Source: Dichetophora obliterata (Eukaryota; Arthropoda; Insecta; Diptera; Sciomyzidae). Taken from it: a stretch of 64,000 nt of DNA. A program made the translations under genes and the position numbers. The notes under the pieces were generated by a model. It was not told the DNA's origin. It worked only from the letters and a program-made list of their open reading frames with translations, and ran no database searches. The stretch spans positions 86,504,289-86,568,288 of the forward strand of contig OY986436.1 of the NCBI GenBank assembly GCA_963920525.1, read 5' to 3'. Shown in pieces: positions 44,115 to 55,993 of the stretch. Within the stretch, counting starts at the first letter, position 1; the number at the start of each line of letters is the position of its first letter.

Positions 44115-45549
44115 AGCTGTGTTCCTTTCGCCTTAATATAATCGCGATAACAAATTTTCTGAAAGGAACGGCAAGAAAAACGACTCGTAGAGGGCACTAC
44201 CGTTGCAGTCAAAATTCAATTCAAACAATCATGATACAATAACTATTAGGTATCATGAGAACGTTTGTAGTTCACAACTGTTGTGAACTATTATAGTAGT
44301 GATAACTTAGTGAACGATGTTTTTCTCTGAATTTATTTTTCTCTAAACATCAAAAATATTGTAAATTATTTAATATAATTATTATAATTATGCAATTTTA
44401 AAAATAATTTAAGTGCACTTGTTGGCTCCGCTGAATGCGGGCAATGTGTGTGGCACATAGGGCTGCCAGATCCCGATATCCACGCAGGTTGTCCCGATTT
44501 TCAGCCTTAAAATGTGCGTCCCGCGAAGACCTCACGCAGGACGCCAAATGTCCCGATTTCTTGAAAAACAATTTTATTTTGTAATATTTTCTCTATTTTT
44601 TAAAAATACTTCCTACGTTTTTATTTCTTCATGACTAAATTTGTACAGATTTTTTTGTACGCCACTAATTAATTGCACCGAATCGCATACTTTTCAAGCA
44701 GCCGAACAGTGCGTGAAATAAAGAAAAAGGGAGCGAATAAAACAATAACATCATTCTTTGTGGATATTGTTAATTTTGCTTTGCTCATTTTCACCCATGA
44801 TGTTCGTTTAGTTCAAAATATCGCATCCTTTTCTAGCAATCAAACATAGCATGAACGAAAAAAAAAAACAAAACGAAAAAAACAATAAGTGCATTATGTA
44901 AAATACATTATAAAATACAGATTTTGAATTTTCAGATATTAATATGGGTTGGTGAAAATATAAGTTAATTTTGTTTCCATATTCATTTATTTGAGTTCTC
45001 TGTCACTGACTTTTGTTTAAAATATAAAATTTATTTTTTAAAGTTACATACAACTCGAAAAAATCGAATTTTCAGTAAACGTTTTTAAAGTTTTTTGTTA
45101 TTCTAAGCGTACTGGACAATTGAGTCTCTGTCCCGATTTTTTTGCTTATGTCCCGATTTTTTTTTTTTTTTTTTTGTTAAATCCCGATTTTTTTTTTTTT
45201 TTTTTTGTTAAATCCCGATTTTTAAAAAAAAACCTGGCAGCCCTAGTGGCACACAATGTTTATTTTGTTTTCTTTTAACATTCGATGGTCGCAGCTCGTG
45301 AGAAAATAGGTAGCTGTTAAGGCTACCTAATAGTCATTTTATCAAGCAAACAAATAATTCAAAAACTGAAATGACAGCTCATAACAATATACAGGTGCGG
45401 CACCTGTGTTTCAAATTTTTTAAAGCATATATTACAATTTTAGATGGATAGCAAAAATAATCATATTTCTTATAGGATTATTATTTTTGTTTCTGCTTTG
45501 CATGTAAAAAAAATAATCTGGATTATTTGGAGGCGAATGGAACGCAGCT
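44115..45549 (+). mobile_element. AGCTGCGTTCC element, copy 2, with nested hAT MITE
   Basis: Ends AGCTGTGTTCCTTTCGCC and the complement of AGCTGCGTTCCATTCGCC; ATT duplicated at 44112-44114 and 45550-45552. Without the nested element and its duplication it is ~639 bp, collinear with copy 1 in reverse. Flanks are unrelated to piggyBac, so it inserted independently. Minus-strand frames across it (43964-44212) are incidental. Confidence 0.85.
44458..45245. mobile_element. Non-autonomous hAT element nested in the AGCT element
   Basis: Ends TAGGGCTGCCAGATCCCGAT and the complement of TAGGGCTGCCAGGTTTTT; perfect 8-bp duplication GTGGCACA (44450-44457, 45246-45253). Copy 1 of the host element keeps the matching empty site (GTATCACACACATTG). 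The interior has repeated TCCCGATTTT units separated by poly-T near the right end. Non-coding, 788 bp. Confidence 0.9.
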
Positions 45550-45764
45550 ATTGTTCTGAAATATGAACATTTTCGATTTGATACTGCAACACATTGTTTT
45601 GAACTATAAACATGTCTGACTTGCAATTCGTTGTCTTGTTGTGTGTATAAGTACTTTGTTTATTCTTTCTTTTTAGGCAATATGCTTTAAGGAGTAAAGA
45701 ATACTCAGCCCTGCCCTGCGAAGAAATGCCGAAACTGATGAAAAGCAGCAACAACAACTGAGAG

Positions 45765-45880
45765 GTCAGTAGATCTAGACAGACTAGAGGAGAAGATAGA
45801 TTAGTCTAGAGTCTAGACTCTACTATCTAGAGTCTAGATCTAATAACTACGGTCTAGAGTCTAGACAAGACTCTCAACTG
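45765..45880. repeat. Cluster of TCTAGAGTCTAGAC words
   Basis: Six or more AGTCTAGA/TCTAGACT words occur in ~115 bp in both orientations, giving local palindromes. They lie upstream of the SCAND3-like hAT pseudogene and could be its subterminal region. Confidence 0.65.
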
Positions 45881-45948
45881 GGGGGACGCGAGAGAATTTT
45901 AAAATAGGTATAAAAATGAAAAAAGTATTTAGCCAATGAAAGAGAAAA

Positions 45949-46000
45949 TTTGCACAGCACTGATTGCAAACAAAAATTTGCATAGCACTGATTGCACATC
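45949..46000. repeat. Two-copy 26-bp tandem repeat
   Basis: TTGCACAGCACTGATTGCA and TTGCATAGCACTGATTGCA follow one another, separated by AACAAAAA. Likely subterminal transposon motifs upstream of the hAT pseudogene. Confidence 0.75.
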
Positions 46001-46124
46001 AACAAACGCACACATTCTTTTATTTCTGTTTTTCGTTAATGCAACACTGTCTCAGTTCTTCTTTTCTTTTCTTTTGTTTTGCTTTTCATATTTCGTAATA
46101 AGTCGGTGGAAATAACGTTCTCAT

Positions 46125-46678
46125 CATGGCAGAATAATGAGGTAGGGTAAGTAGATTTGACAAGACCTATTGTTAATGTCAAAATCATAAAATATAGTTC
46201 TGCCATATCACAAATTAAAATCCAATGAAAAATCCATACTTTGTCTTGGAGTTTCTGATGAAATCCTTTACTAGCAATATTTCAAAACGGGGAAGTACAG
46301 TTTTTTGTTTTAGGCTAGTTTGAAGCGGACTTATTCTGCGAAATATTTTTGTATGATATAATCCAGCTTGAGCCTTCCACTTTAAATTTATTCTTGGTTT
46401 TATAAGAGTGTATTTGTGGTTTTCATAGAGAATTTTGTGTGAAGTTACATATATTTTAATAACTTTTTAAATTCTAAAAATGGCAAAAAGAAGTTATGCA
46501 ATTTGTCGGACAATGTGGAAAAAAGACATTTAATTTTATTTACTCTTTATAAAATTCCTTTTGCAAGTCTTTATCCCACAAATAACATTAATAAAGAAAA
46601 CTGGCATCTCTAAAACACACTTTGACAATAACGATAGGTCTTGTCAAAGCTACTTAACCTACCTTATTATTCGCCATT
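46125..46678. mobile_element. P-like MITE family 2, copy 1
   Basis: Ends CATGGCAGAATAATGAGGTAG and the complement of AATGGCGAATAATAAGGTAG pair for ~60 bp (through GACAAGACCTATYGTTA). The 8-bp duplication GTTCTCAT lies at 46117-46124 and 46679-46686. Its last base has changed (CATT instead of CATG). Inserted 21 bp upstream of the hAT pseudogene's start codon. Confidence 0.85.
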
Positions 46679-46736
46679 GTTCTCATTATAAATTGAAATG
46701 TCGGGAAATAGTGCCAAAAAGCGACTTCATAAAGCA

Positions 46737-47323
46737 CATGATAGAATTACCAGGCATAATAATACCTTATTATTATTCGCTGAAAATCAGCTGGGGATAA
46801 ACTGTCATTTTGGGCATATAGTGTCAAAATGAAGCGAGTAGGTGCAAACAATGTTGCTTTTTGTATTATTTGAAAAGAAAAAACTACAATTACATACTTA
46901 TCTTGTCTTTGAACTTGATATAAACATTAAGAAATAGCAAATTTTTTGCTTCATTGCATCAAAAATTAACTGGTAAGATTCTGCATAAGAAAAACAATAT
47001 GAAGTATATGATTTAAAAATTAAATGTTTGACTGATTAATAAATGAATTAAAAAATTTATAAAAATAAGGACGCCTTTGTTTTAAACTTCTCAAAACTTA
47101 AATGTAGTCTATGGCTTAGAATTTAACAGAAGTAACTAGCAGCAGAAAAATTACCGACTTCATTGTAATTGTGTACATTCGGCAAATGTAGAGATCAAGG
47201 CAAAAGTAAAGACCAAAAATTCCCTTTTACTTCTTGGTGTGATTGCAATACTTTTATTTGACACTATATGCCAAAAGTAACGAGTAAAAGTAGCGATTAA
47301 TACTACCTGGTAATTCTATCATG
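46737..47323. mobile_element. P-like MITE family 3, inside the hAT gene
   Basis: Ends CATGATAGAATTACCAGG are perfect inverted repeats for 18 bp, with further pairing inside (GGCATATAGTGTCAAA both ends). The 8-bp duplication ATAAAGCA lies at 46729-46736 and 47324-47331. Its excision restores SAKKRLHKADYIKF. The start CATGATAGAATTAC closely resembles the Drosophila P terminus CATGATGAAATAAC. Confidence 0.88.
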
Positions 47324-47881
47324 ATAAAGCAGATTACATTAAATTTGAATTCACATGTGTTGAAAAAATGGCTTGTTCTTACTACAATGCGTAATTTGCA
47401 ATTTAATGCTAAGTAATGATGCTATGCGACCAAATCGATTGGAGCGCCACTTCCTGACAAAGCACCCTGAAAGATAAAAACAAAGATTTTTGCTGCAAAA
47501 TAAGAATCCCGAAGCCCATGAGACTTGATTCCACCGGGTGCTACAGACGGAACGTAGAAAAAGCAGTGGAGGCTTCCTACGAGGTGTCGCTATTGATCGC
47601 GAAAAATAAGAAGACTTACACGATCAGAGAAAGCTTAATTAAGCCAAGCCTGCTTGCTGTGGCTCAAATTTTGCTCGACAAAGATAGTTACCTTAAAATA
47701 AGCACGATTTTTTTGTCAAACAATACGGTCAAACGTAGAACAGATGACATGGCAGAAGATTTAAAAGAGCAGCTAATGGAACAGCTACAAGTTTCTCCAT
47801 TTTTTGACTTGCAGTGTGATGAAAAAACAGATGATCACAATCCAGCCAACTTTGATTTTATTGCCGTTTTGTTGGCGAAAC

Positions 47882-48391
47882 CATGGCAGAATAATAAGGT
47901 AGGGTAAATAGCTTTAACAAGACCTATCGTTAATGTCAAAATCATAAAATATAGTGCTGCCATATCACAAATTAAAATCCAATGAAAAATTAATACTTTG
48001 TCTTAGCGTTTCTGATGAAATCCTTTACTAGCAATACTTCAAAACGGGGAAGTACACGTTTTTTGTTTTAAGCAAGCTTGAAGCGGACTTATTCTGCGAA
48101 ATATTTTTATATGTTATAATCCAGCTTGAGCCTTCCACTTCAAATTTATTCTTGGTTATATAAGCGTGCATTTGTGGTTATAAAATTATAGAATGGCAAA
48201 ACTAAGTTGTGCAATTTGTCGGACAACGAGGAATAAAGACATTTAATCTTATTTACCCTTCATAAAATTCCTTTTCCAAGTGTTTATCCCAGAAATAACA
48301 TTAATAAAGAAAACTGGCATCTCTAAAACACACTTAGACATTAACGATAGGTCTTGTCAAAGCTACTTACCCTAAATTATTATTCACCATG
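47882..48391. mobile_element. P-like MITE family 2, copy 2, inside the hAT gene
   Basis: Ends CATGGCAGAATAATAAGGTA and the complement of CATGGTGAATAATAATTTAG; 8-bp duplication GGCGAAAC (47874-47881, 48392-48399). Interior collinear with copy 1 at 46125. Its removal lets FIAVLLAK continue towards ELLFCKALETTSKG. Confidence 0.9.
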
Positions 48392-48490
48392 GGCGAAACT
48401 AAAATACAAGTAGAGTTGTTGTTTTGTAAGGCTCTTGAAACAACATCGAAAGGTGTAGACTTTTTGCAGCTCTTTGCCATTTTAAGCTTA

Positions 48491-48955
48491 GTATGCTGTA
48501 GGAACGAAAATTTTTGGACGTATAACTCTGCACGCGAAATTTTGGTGTAGAGTCAACATTTTTACGTAGAGAAATTGTACTTGCTGTTCTGGTTGACAGA
48601 TTCATATTTTTATTGCTGCAATGTTATATCCTATAAAAAGCAAGACTACATTAATAAACTATATAAATGCAACAATAAATTTGTTAAATAACAAATTCAA
48701 CACTTAAACATATTTACTGCTTATTTTTTATTATTGAATGGCAAATTTCCGTGCCAATTAAATGTACGGGCATATAATCGACAGTGAAATTTTGAAATTT
48801 CAACTCTCCACTTACAAATGGAAATTTGGCAACATAGCACTAATTTTCGCTTCTACAGCGTACTAGCTGGCATAACAAAAATTTCGCTGCCTGTTCGTTG
48901 TCAAAAGTCTCAATGTATTTCTTATGGAAATTTTTTTTTCGTTCCTACAGCATAC
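48491..48955. mobile_element. 465-bp MITE with GTATGCTGTAGG ends, inside the hAT gene
   Basis: Perfect inverted ends GTATGCTGTAGGAACGAAAA, flanked by TA (48489-48490, 48956-48957). A TA duplication suggests Tc1/mariner mobilisation. An internal near-copy of the end (CTTCTACAGCGTACTA, ~48851) is present. The hAT frame resumes at KFKDENSLPWEKVVG. Confidence 0.85.
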
Positions 48956-50061
48956 TAAAATTTAAAGATGAAAATTCGTTACCTTGGGAAAAAGTTGTTG
49001 GAATTTGTACCGATGAAGCACATGCCATGATAGGTTCTAGATGTCAATGCATGCAGTTAGCCAAGGAAAAGAACGTGGATATAATTGGATCGCACTGCTT
49101 AATACACCGACAAGCTTTGGCTACCAAAACACTGCCGGATGAACTGAATAATGCAATGAAAGTTACAATCAATGTAGTAAATTTTGTAAAATCCAGTGCC
49201 TTAAGAACACGAGTTTTTAATATCTTTGCAGCGAGCTTAACGATGAATATCACTCTTTACTTTTCCACACGGAAGTAAGTCGGCTTTCGAAGGAAATATG
49301 CTAGCAAGACTTTACGAGTTAAGAAGTGAAGTGAAAACCTTTCTTGTTAATGAAGGTAAACAAGACCTTTATAACTCTTTTATTTCGATAGATTTTACAT
49401 TTTATTTAGCATACCTTGCCAACCATTTTGAAGCGCTGAATAGCCTTAATTTAAAATTGCAAGGCAAAAATATTAATATTTTAATTGCAAATGACGCTAT
49501 TTATGCTTTTATGGAAAAAATTGTACTGTGGAAGCGGTGTCTTGAGGGACCATTTCCAAGCTATTCAGCTTTCCCTCGTCTGAATGAACTCCTAGTTGAC
49601 AAACGAATTTCAAATTTTCAGCACAATGTTCTTCTTATTTCGCACCTCGATTCTCTTCGTGGAGAATTTAAGAGATATTTCCCTGATATTTCTTGAGACA
49701 AATGGCAATCAAAATTAGTTCGTGACCCTTTTAATGTGGATGTTATGCTACTTCCTTGGAGCATTCAGGAACAGGCATTAGAGCTAAAATCCGACTCAAA
49801 TGCCAAGGACCAGTCTTCCTTGAAAAGTTTTGAGGTATTTTGGTTTGAATACCGCTTAATTTATCCTTTGGTTAGCGCAGAGGCCTGCGTCTTCTAATCC
49901 AGTTTTCCCCCACATATTTGTGGGAGCCAAGCTTTTCCGTCCTACTAAACATAAAATCAAAATATCGACCAAAATTGGACGTCCAAAATTATCTTAGTTA
50001 TGCACTAACTAATTTAAGTCCAAATATAAAAAATATTGATCAAAAAGATTGTCAACAATAA

Positions 50062-53000
50062 CATTAAACATAAAAATTTGTATGTAATTATTTTTATGTT
50101 TTTTAATAGTTAATATTATTTTTATGTTCGTATGAGTCTTATTTTGGTCATTTTATTGTTATGAATTGTTAAAAAAATTACCTGAGCTGGGTTTTGTAAA
50201 AAATAGCGGTATCTACAGACAGATACTGCGTTTTCTCTTTGTATTTGTAATTAATGCTTTGTAAAATGCTTTTTACTTCTTTATTTTTGTAACAAAAAAC
50301 TTTTAAGTATTAATTTTTTAAACATAGTATTTATATTGTTTTTTTTATTAAATATCCTTAAAGATACGATGGTTTCAAAAATATATCATTTAAATATAAT
50401 AAATATATAAACAAAAAAGCTTTTTACTATATAAAACGTACATTTGATGTAGATACGGCTTTTTGAACTTATTTAAATTTATAGAACAAACAATAAGAAA
50501 AGCAGGAACTACAGTGTTCGTTCCACAATTTTGAAATTATTTGATAAAATCGAAAAAAATTTCATTAATATTGAAAGCAAATTGGATTTCACTATCCTAT
50601 AGAACCCAATATTTATAGCCATCCAAATATTAATCAGTGAACTTTTGATAAATTACTGTAAGTCGTTTATCTCAGAATATTGAAATATGTAGATGCCGGT
50701 CCCGGGGGAGTTACGGAACTGATGGGGAGGTATTTTTCGCGGATTTAAGTTTCGCACTGTCTTTCGATGCTTTTCACCTCAAGGGTATAAAAAACCCCCT
50801 ACTGTTCTTTGTTAATTGTGTGTTTCATTCTATAATTGTATAAACCTGAGAAACCTGCAAAAATGTTGTAGTTGTTTTCTTTAATATCTTCTCTCATAAC
50901 TATTAAATTTGTGTATCAAAAACTTATCTAACGCCCCTCGGCGTGGTCTTGATAATAATCAACGTAGTTAATAATTAATAATTATATAATTAATTACATT
51001 ATTTAATTGTTTTAAATGTAATTTTTAATGTAATTTAATTTAATTACATAATTAATCAATAGTTTTAAGCGAACAAAAAGGAAAAAAGAGTGATTATGGG
51101 AATCACTAATAACAGTTTTTGCAACTTTGATTCATAGTCTTAACAAATGTTAAATGATATTTCTCACTAGAAACCGATCACAAACTTTTTATATTTTAAG
51201 TGAGATTGTGTAATATAACGTCGTTTTAAAACTTTATTTGTATTCTTTATTCACGGACTTTAATTATAAAAACCATTTATTTTTATTCACATTTGTTTTT
51301 TATTTTAGTTTCATAACTACAAAAACTCTTCTTCAATATCTTATGTTTCTATTAAAAAAATAATCTTGCCATAGCGCATTTTCTAATCTAACAAATAGTA
51401 TTACAGTTATATCTTTGTTTAACAGTTCCATAAATAATTTAATTTGAAGACTTTATCAGTTCTTATCTTATGAATAAATTCGAAATTATTGTTTTTTTAT
51501 TTTATAAACACATAATCATGATAAAACAATCATGTGAAAGAATTTATCAACCACGTCGATAAAAAGTAATGAAATTAGTATTACTTTTTTAAGCCTTCAC
51601 AGCCAGCCCCTTGATCGTTAAAGCTAAATTTAATTTGTGACAAAAGTCTGTTTTTACCTGGTAACCAGCTTTGTCAAACATTGAAAAACTAACAGATGTT
51701 TTTTTATGAGAAATTTGCTTAAGACCATTTAATAGAAACGTTTAAGTTCTTAACATACAAGAAATGTCTTAAAAAGATAGTTGAATTTCAATACTCGTAA
51801 TGCGAGTTCAGTAGATTTTATAATAATAAAATGAGATTCAGTTGTTCATGTTTAGCATTCAGATAATATACTGAAAATGGTCTTAGTATATCATGAAACG
51901 TAGGTAAAATGGCTTCCAGCAAAACCATTAGCCCATCAAAAATTAGAGCCAGTATTTTGTCGTATATACTTTCATTTACAATTTTAGTCAGCAACTTTCC
52001 TTTTATTTGAAACCCTCTCCTAAAAGAAAGCATTAAAAGAAACCCCTTCTTCTCAAAAGGAACAAATAAGAGAGGAATCGTTAAAAACTACGGTGGGTTT
52101 AATGAAAAGTATTGATTTAAAACATAGAAACTTCAAAATTTTATTCAAAATGATCAAAATTGTTATCGTCTTAGTCCGCTTAAGGGCTATTTCTCATCTA
52201 GAGGCCCAAAAACGCGGTGATGTTCTTGATTTTTTTTTTCATAAAAGGAAATAAATGAACACCTTGTGTTTTTGCAGTTATTTATTGAATCTTAAAGTGT
52301 AGACAAATATTTGCTTATGTGAAGTGTTATGTGAAATGCTAATGCGCCGTCAAACGTCACGTTGAAAAAAAGGTATCCAAACGGTCTCCATCGCACAGCA
52401 TTTTCATGTCATCTGATATAATAAACCCAAAACCTATATTACCTTGAACCTTTATTATCAATAAAAAGTTAAAAATGACAAAAATGGCGGACATGTGAAT
52501 TTTTAGTAGCTATAAAAGTGTTATAAAAAAACAATCCGCCAATATTATCTGAATTTAGGTTTAGGATCAAATAAATGTTATCCACTTCAAAATAAAAAAA
52601 AAAATCCAACTCAATATATAGAGTAGTTCTTGAGATATCGTGGAGTTCAGTTAGAAAAACATGATTTTTCAGAAAACGCGTTTAAAGCTTTGGTTTACGA
52701 TTATTTCGAGTGCGTTTATGAAAATATGGGTTCCTTTCGCATGCGATAACTTTTTTATGCAATAATTAAAAAAATAATTGAGTTTTTAGGTCGAGTTTCA
52801 TGAGACCTGCCCTTAAAGAAATTCCACAATGGAGTAGTTGAATTTTTTCCGGTTCGATTTCTCTGACAAACATAATTTTGGCAAACTACAGCAAGGCAAA
52901 CTACAGTAACTTGAGATCAGCAATGAATCAACATCTCTTGTTTGAATGCTACACAACCTTGACATCAGCAAAAAACCACCACTTCTGTTTCTTCAACAAC

Positions 53001-55235
53001 GTACTCCAGAAAAACCCGTTTGTTTTGTTTAACAGAAAGATGTTTCTAGATTGGAAGAAGTATTGATTAATGAACATATGAGTGAGTATTTATCGCTCGT
53101 GAATATTTTTATGACAGATATAAGATTCTAAGTAAATTTTGCTTTAAGCATCAAAATAACCTGTCATTAGATATGAAGAGCAACAAGACCGTTCAAAGTA
53201 TGCACCAATATGATCTCTATGTGCAAGAATTCTGGATAGTAAAAAATTAATATTAAGGAATTAATTTTGCATAGTTTTACTTAAGGAACCCTAATATTTT
53301 TCTTTTATTACCTTTCTCCTTATTTTTTCGAGAGCAACGATTTTTTTAGTGGAAGACATTACAAATACATTCAATAAAAAATAAAAAACTATACTTGAGT
53401 CTGTGACCTACATTAAAATTATTCCCTCAATTTTTTTGTCTAAAATTTTAAAAAAGTTTTAAACAAGAGTTCTGTAAATCTTACAATTGTCTTACTTTAA
53501 TCAACAATAGACGATAATAACTGCAAATCGAATCCACTTTTGAGGACATGGCCCTAAAGAATAAAAATTAAGCAATTGCTTTTGCTTGAGATCTCCAAGC
53601 AGTAACTTTAGTGCTCCGAGGTGTATTTATTCTTTATTGAAAAACCAGCGATTGCTTAAGTTTTTGTTTATAGTTATCATTTTCAGCAATTGCTTAGTTT
53701 TTTATTATCCGACTCAATTTTTAAACGTTTCAGTACAGGGTCAGCTAAGACAAACTTCAAGGTTATATTTCGGGCTTAACTACTCCAAAATTTTTGGAAA
53801 TAAAAAATTCCCTCTGTAAAAATTGAATCGAGTTTGCCGTTCCACAACAAGAAAGCGCATCAACAATTTGGTCTTTTTTAAGGGTATAACTGATGTTGTT
53901 GTTTTGCCAAGTCTATTATACTTGTCCTCACTCACCACTAGACACACTTCGCAATGCTTTCGTATAAAAAAAACGTTACGTTGCAATATTCTATCGCTAA
54001 TTGCCGATAATAAATATAGGTATGTGTATAATATTATATATTATTTAAACTTCAAACTTTTATTATTACAAGTAGAAATCAAGAGAAACACAGATATCGA
54101 TAGCGTCAACTATTGTTTTGGTTGAATACACTCATAGTTTGATTTATTTTTGTGATAATACTTTATTGTTATGATATTACTTATTTCATAGGTATGATAG
54201 CAAAAACACAAACGAGCATGAACAATTTTATTAAAATTTCCAACCGAGTTAATAACACTTTATTATTTTTAATTTCAGAATTTTCTAAAACACAACCCGC
54301 CGACACAAATGATAAATTACAGTGCTGTAAATTGTCCCAGGGTCAACATGCGTGAATGGGCGTAACACACACTCGACGAGAGCGGCTTCTGATTTCGCGT
54401 GACCGTGACGCAGATTTTTTTTAAAACTTGCTTGAATGCACTTTAAAGCCGATTCGCACACACTTTTTTCGATAATTGTCGCAATTGCTTATTTGAAGCT
54501 TAACATATTTCATGTTTTTTTTTCATTTTATATCTACTGCGCATGTGCAACCGGATTCACATAAAAAAAATTTAACATATCAAAATATACACAATATTGT
54601 TGCTTTAGCACTTTTCTGAACGTACTGAATATGAGTCCGTTGTTGTATTAACAAAAATTAAATGATAAACAAAAAATACTTTATATAGCTTGTCATAAAA
54701 CAACTTCAATATTATTTAAATGCACAACTTTTGCTTATTTTTGTTATTCTTTTCTTTGTTTTGATCCGTATACTCGTGATTTCCACACCCGTAACTCGAA
54801 AATTGCGCGTGAAGCAAGTTCAACAGTCGTTGTTTAACTGACTATCAATCGGCAAAACGTAAATTGGACAGAAGCAGTTTTGTTGTTCAGGTGATGAGGT
54901 GATGAGGTGACCAGGTGGTGGTGATAAATATTTCTAAATAGTGAAGAATACATATGCTCCTCAACATAAGGAGGGTTGATCAGAAGAGTCTGACCAAACA
55001 CGGTGGTCTTGAACGCGGAAAACGTTTGCCTACGATAACGAAAGATGCAGCTTGATAACATTGTTTGCTTAATGCTATTTAAATAATAATTAGCTGGTAA
55101 CTACCAAAAAAATTTTGTGTAACTGTCGATTGAAATAAATACCGCACAACCTTTAAGAACTTCTAAATATTCGCCAATCAAACCAAACTAAAAACTTACC
55201 CGATTTGTACAATAACACTACTCCACAAATTTAGG
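50062..55235. other. 5.2-kb AT-rich stretch without a recognised gene
   Basis: Short open frames (52.9, 53.6-54.1, 54.2 kb) show no motif. Notable local features: a GC-rich patch with GGTCCCGGGGGAGTTACGG (50698) and TATAAAAAACCCC (~50787), resembling an LTR or promoter but without a second copy; a TAAT-rich run near 50960-51060; AGCAATTGCTT words at 53570-53700; and a GC-rich patch at 54335-54420. Confidence 0.45.
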
Positions 55236-55239
55236 AAAA

Positions 55240-55395
55240 CTTTCATCACAACGAATGGCGATAACATTTTCTGTAGTAAAATATTCCATATAAATGGCAA
55301 ATTAAAAAAAAAATCAATTGTTGAGAGCAATTCTTAACATAAACGCTTGTAAAAACTTTTATTTTCTTCCAATGAATTGTCAAATTATTGTATAC
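55240..55395. repeat. Left copy of an inverted repeat pair
   Basis: CACAACGAATGGCGATAACA through TCTTCCAATGAATTGTCAAA recurs in reverse complement at about 61555-61745. Shared blocks include ATATAAATGGCAAA, GTTGAGAG and ACATAAACG. This copy has lost ~50 bp that the right copy keeps. The pair brackets the LINE at 55994-60660. Confidence 0.75.
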
Positions 55396-55993
55396 TGCAG
55401 AAGATAGAAGACGAAAAAAATAATTGTTCCTATTTTGTTAGAACTAACAGTTCCAAAATGTTCTTTATTTTTGCATTAAACAAAAATAAACCCAAAAGTG
55501 TTCAAATACTTTCATATCAAAAAAATTAAAATTAAATAACAAGTAGATTCTTTTTAAAAAATACCGTCAAATTTCATAAGAGCATTAGTCAGATGCGATG
55601 ACAGCTTACAGTTCTATGTTTTTATAACTAAAAAATTGATTGATAAGCTTCATTTTCTTTTTAAATCAACCAATAGTGGGTCTCCAGTACAAAAGTTGCT
55701 CAAATATGCACAAAAATGCATAAAAATGCAATTCGGGGGACGCCAAAATTGGTTCAGACTAAAAAAAGCTCAATAAACGATTTTAAGATATCAAACAACT
55801 AGAATTTGTATTTAAAATCAAGAATGATTTAAACTATAAAACATTTAGAGTTTGTATTTCTCTGTATTTTCTGATATTTTTTCGCATTTATATATACAAA
55901 TGTCTTAATTTCTGCTATTTCTTCTCTTTTATTTTTCGTAATATTTCCTCTGAATGCTTTAAGTGTTTGTTGTTGTGTTTGCTTCCGTTTTTA

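Larger units (their letters stand above)
46699..50061 (+). pseudogene. SCAND3/ZBED-like hAT transposase, cut by three MITEs
   Basis: The ATG at 46699 begins MSGNSAKKRLHKADYIKFEF once the first MITE is removed. BED-finger remnants follow (RPNRLERHFLTKHPE, ~47430). Core fragments: ASYEVSLLIAKNKKTYTI, LSNNTVKRRTDDMAEDL, SPFFDLQCDEKTDD; then ELLFCKALETTSKG (48413); then KVVGICTDEAHAMIG and GSHCLIHRQALATKTLP; then FEALNSLNLKLQGKN and LRGEFKRYFPDIS; finally the hAT dimerisation end IYPLVSAEAC, then TYLWEPSFSVLLNIKSKYR, with the last stop at 50059. Frameshifts and stops are frequent (near 49280, 49694, 49898). Coding blocks: 46699-46736, 47332-47881, 48400-48490, 48956-50061. The element's own ends were not identified. 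Confidence 0.85.

Noticed and set aside
43964..44212. Minus-strand 82-residue frame similar to part of the 289-residue frame
   Set aside because: The similarity reflects two copies of the same non-coding TIR element, not a shared protein.
49862..49915. tRNA-like string TTAGCGCAGAGGCCTGCGTC with a possible A box
   Set aside because: It is coding sequence of the hAT pseudogene: the frame reads IYPLVSAEAC and continues into the dimerisation domain. No B box follows at the right distance.
50690..50900. Solo LTR with TATA box
   Set aside because: GC-rich patch and TATAAAAAACCCC are suggestive, but no TG...CA ends with a 4-6-bp duplication and no second copy or LTR-element coding sequence were seen.
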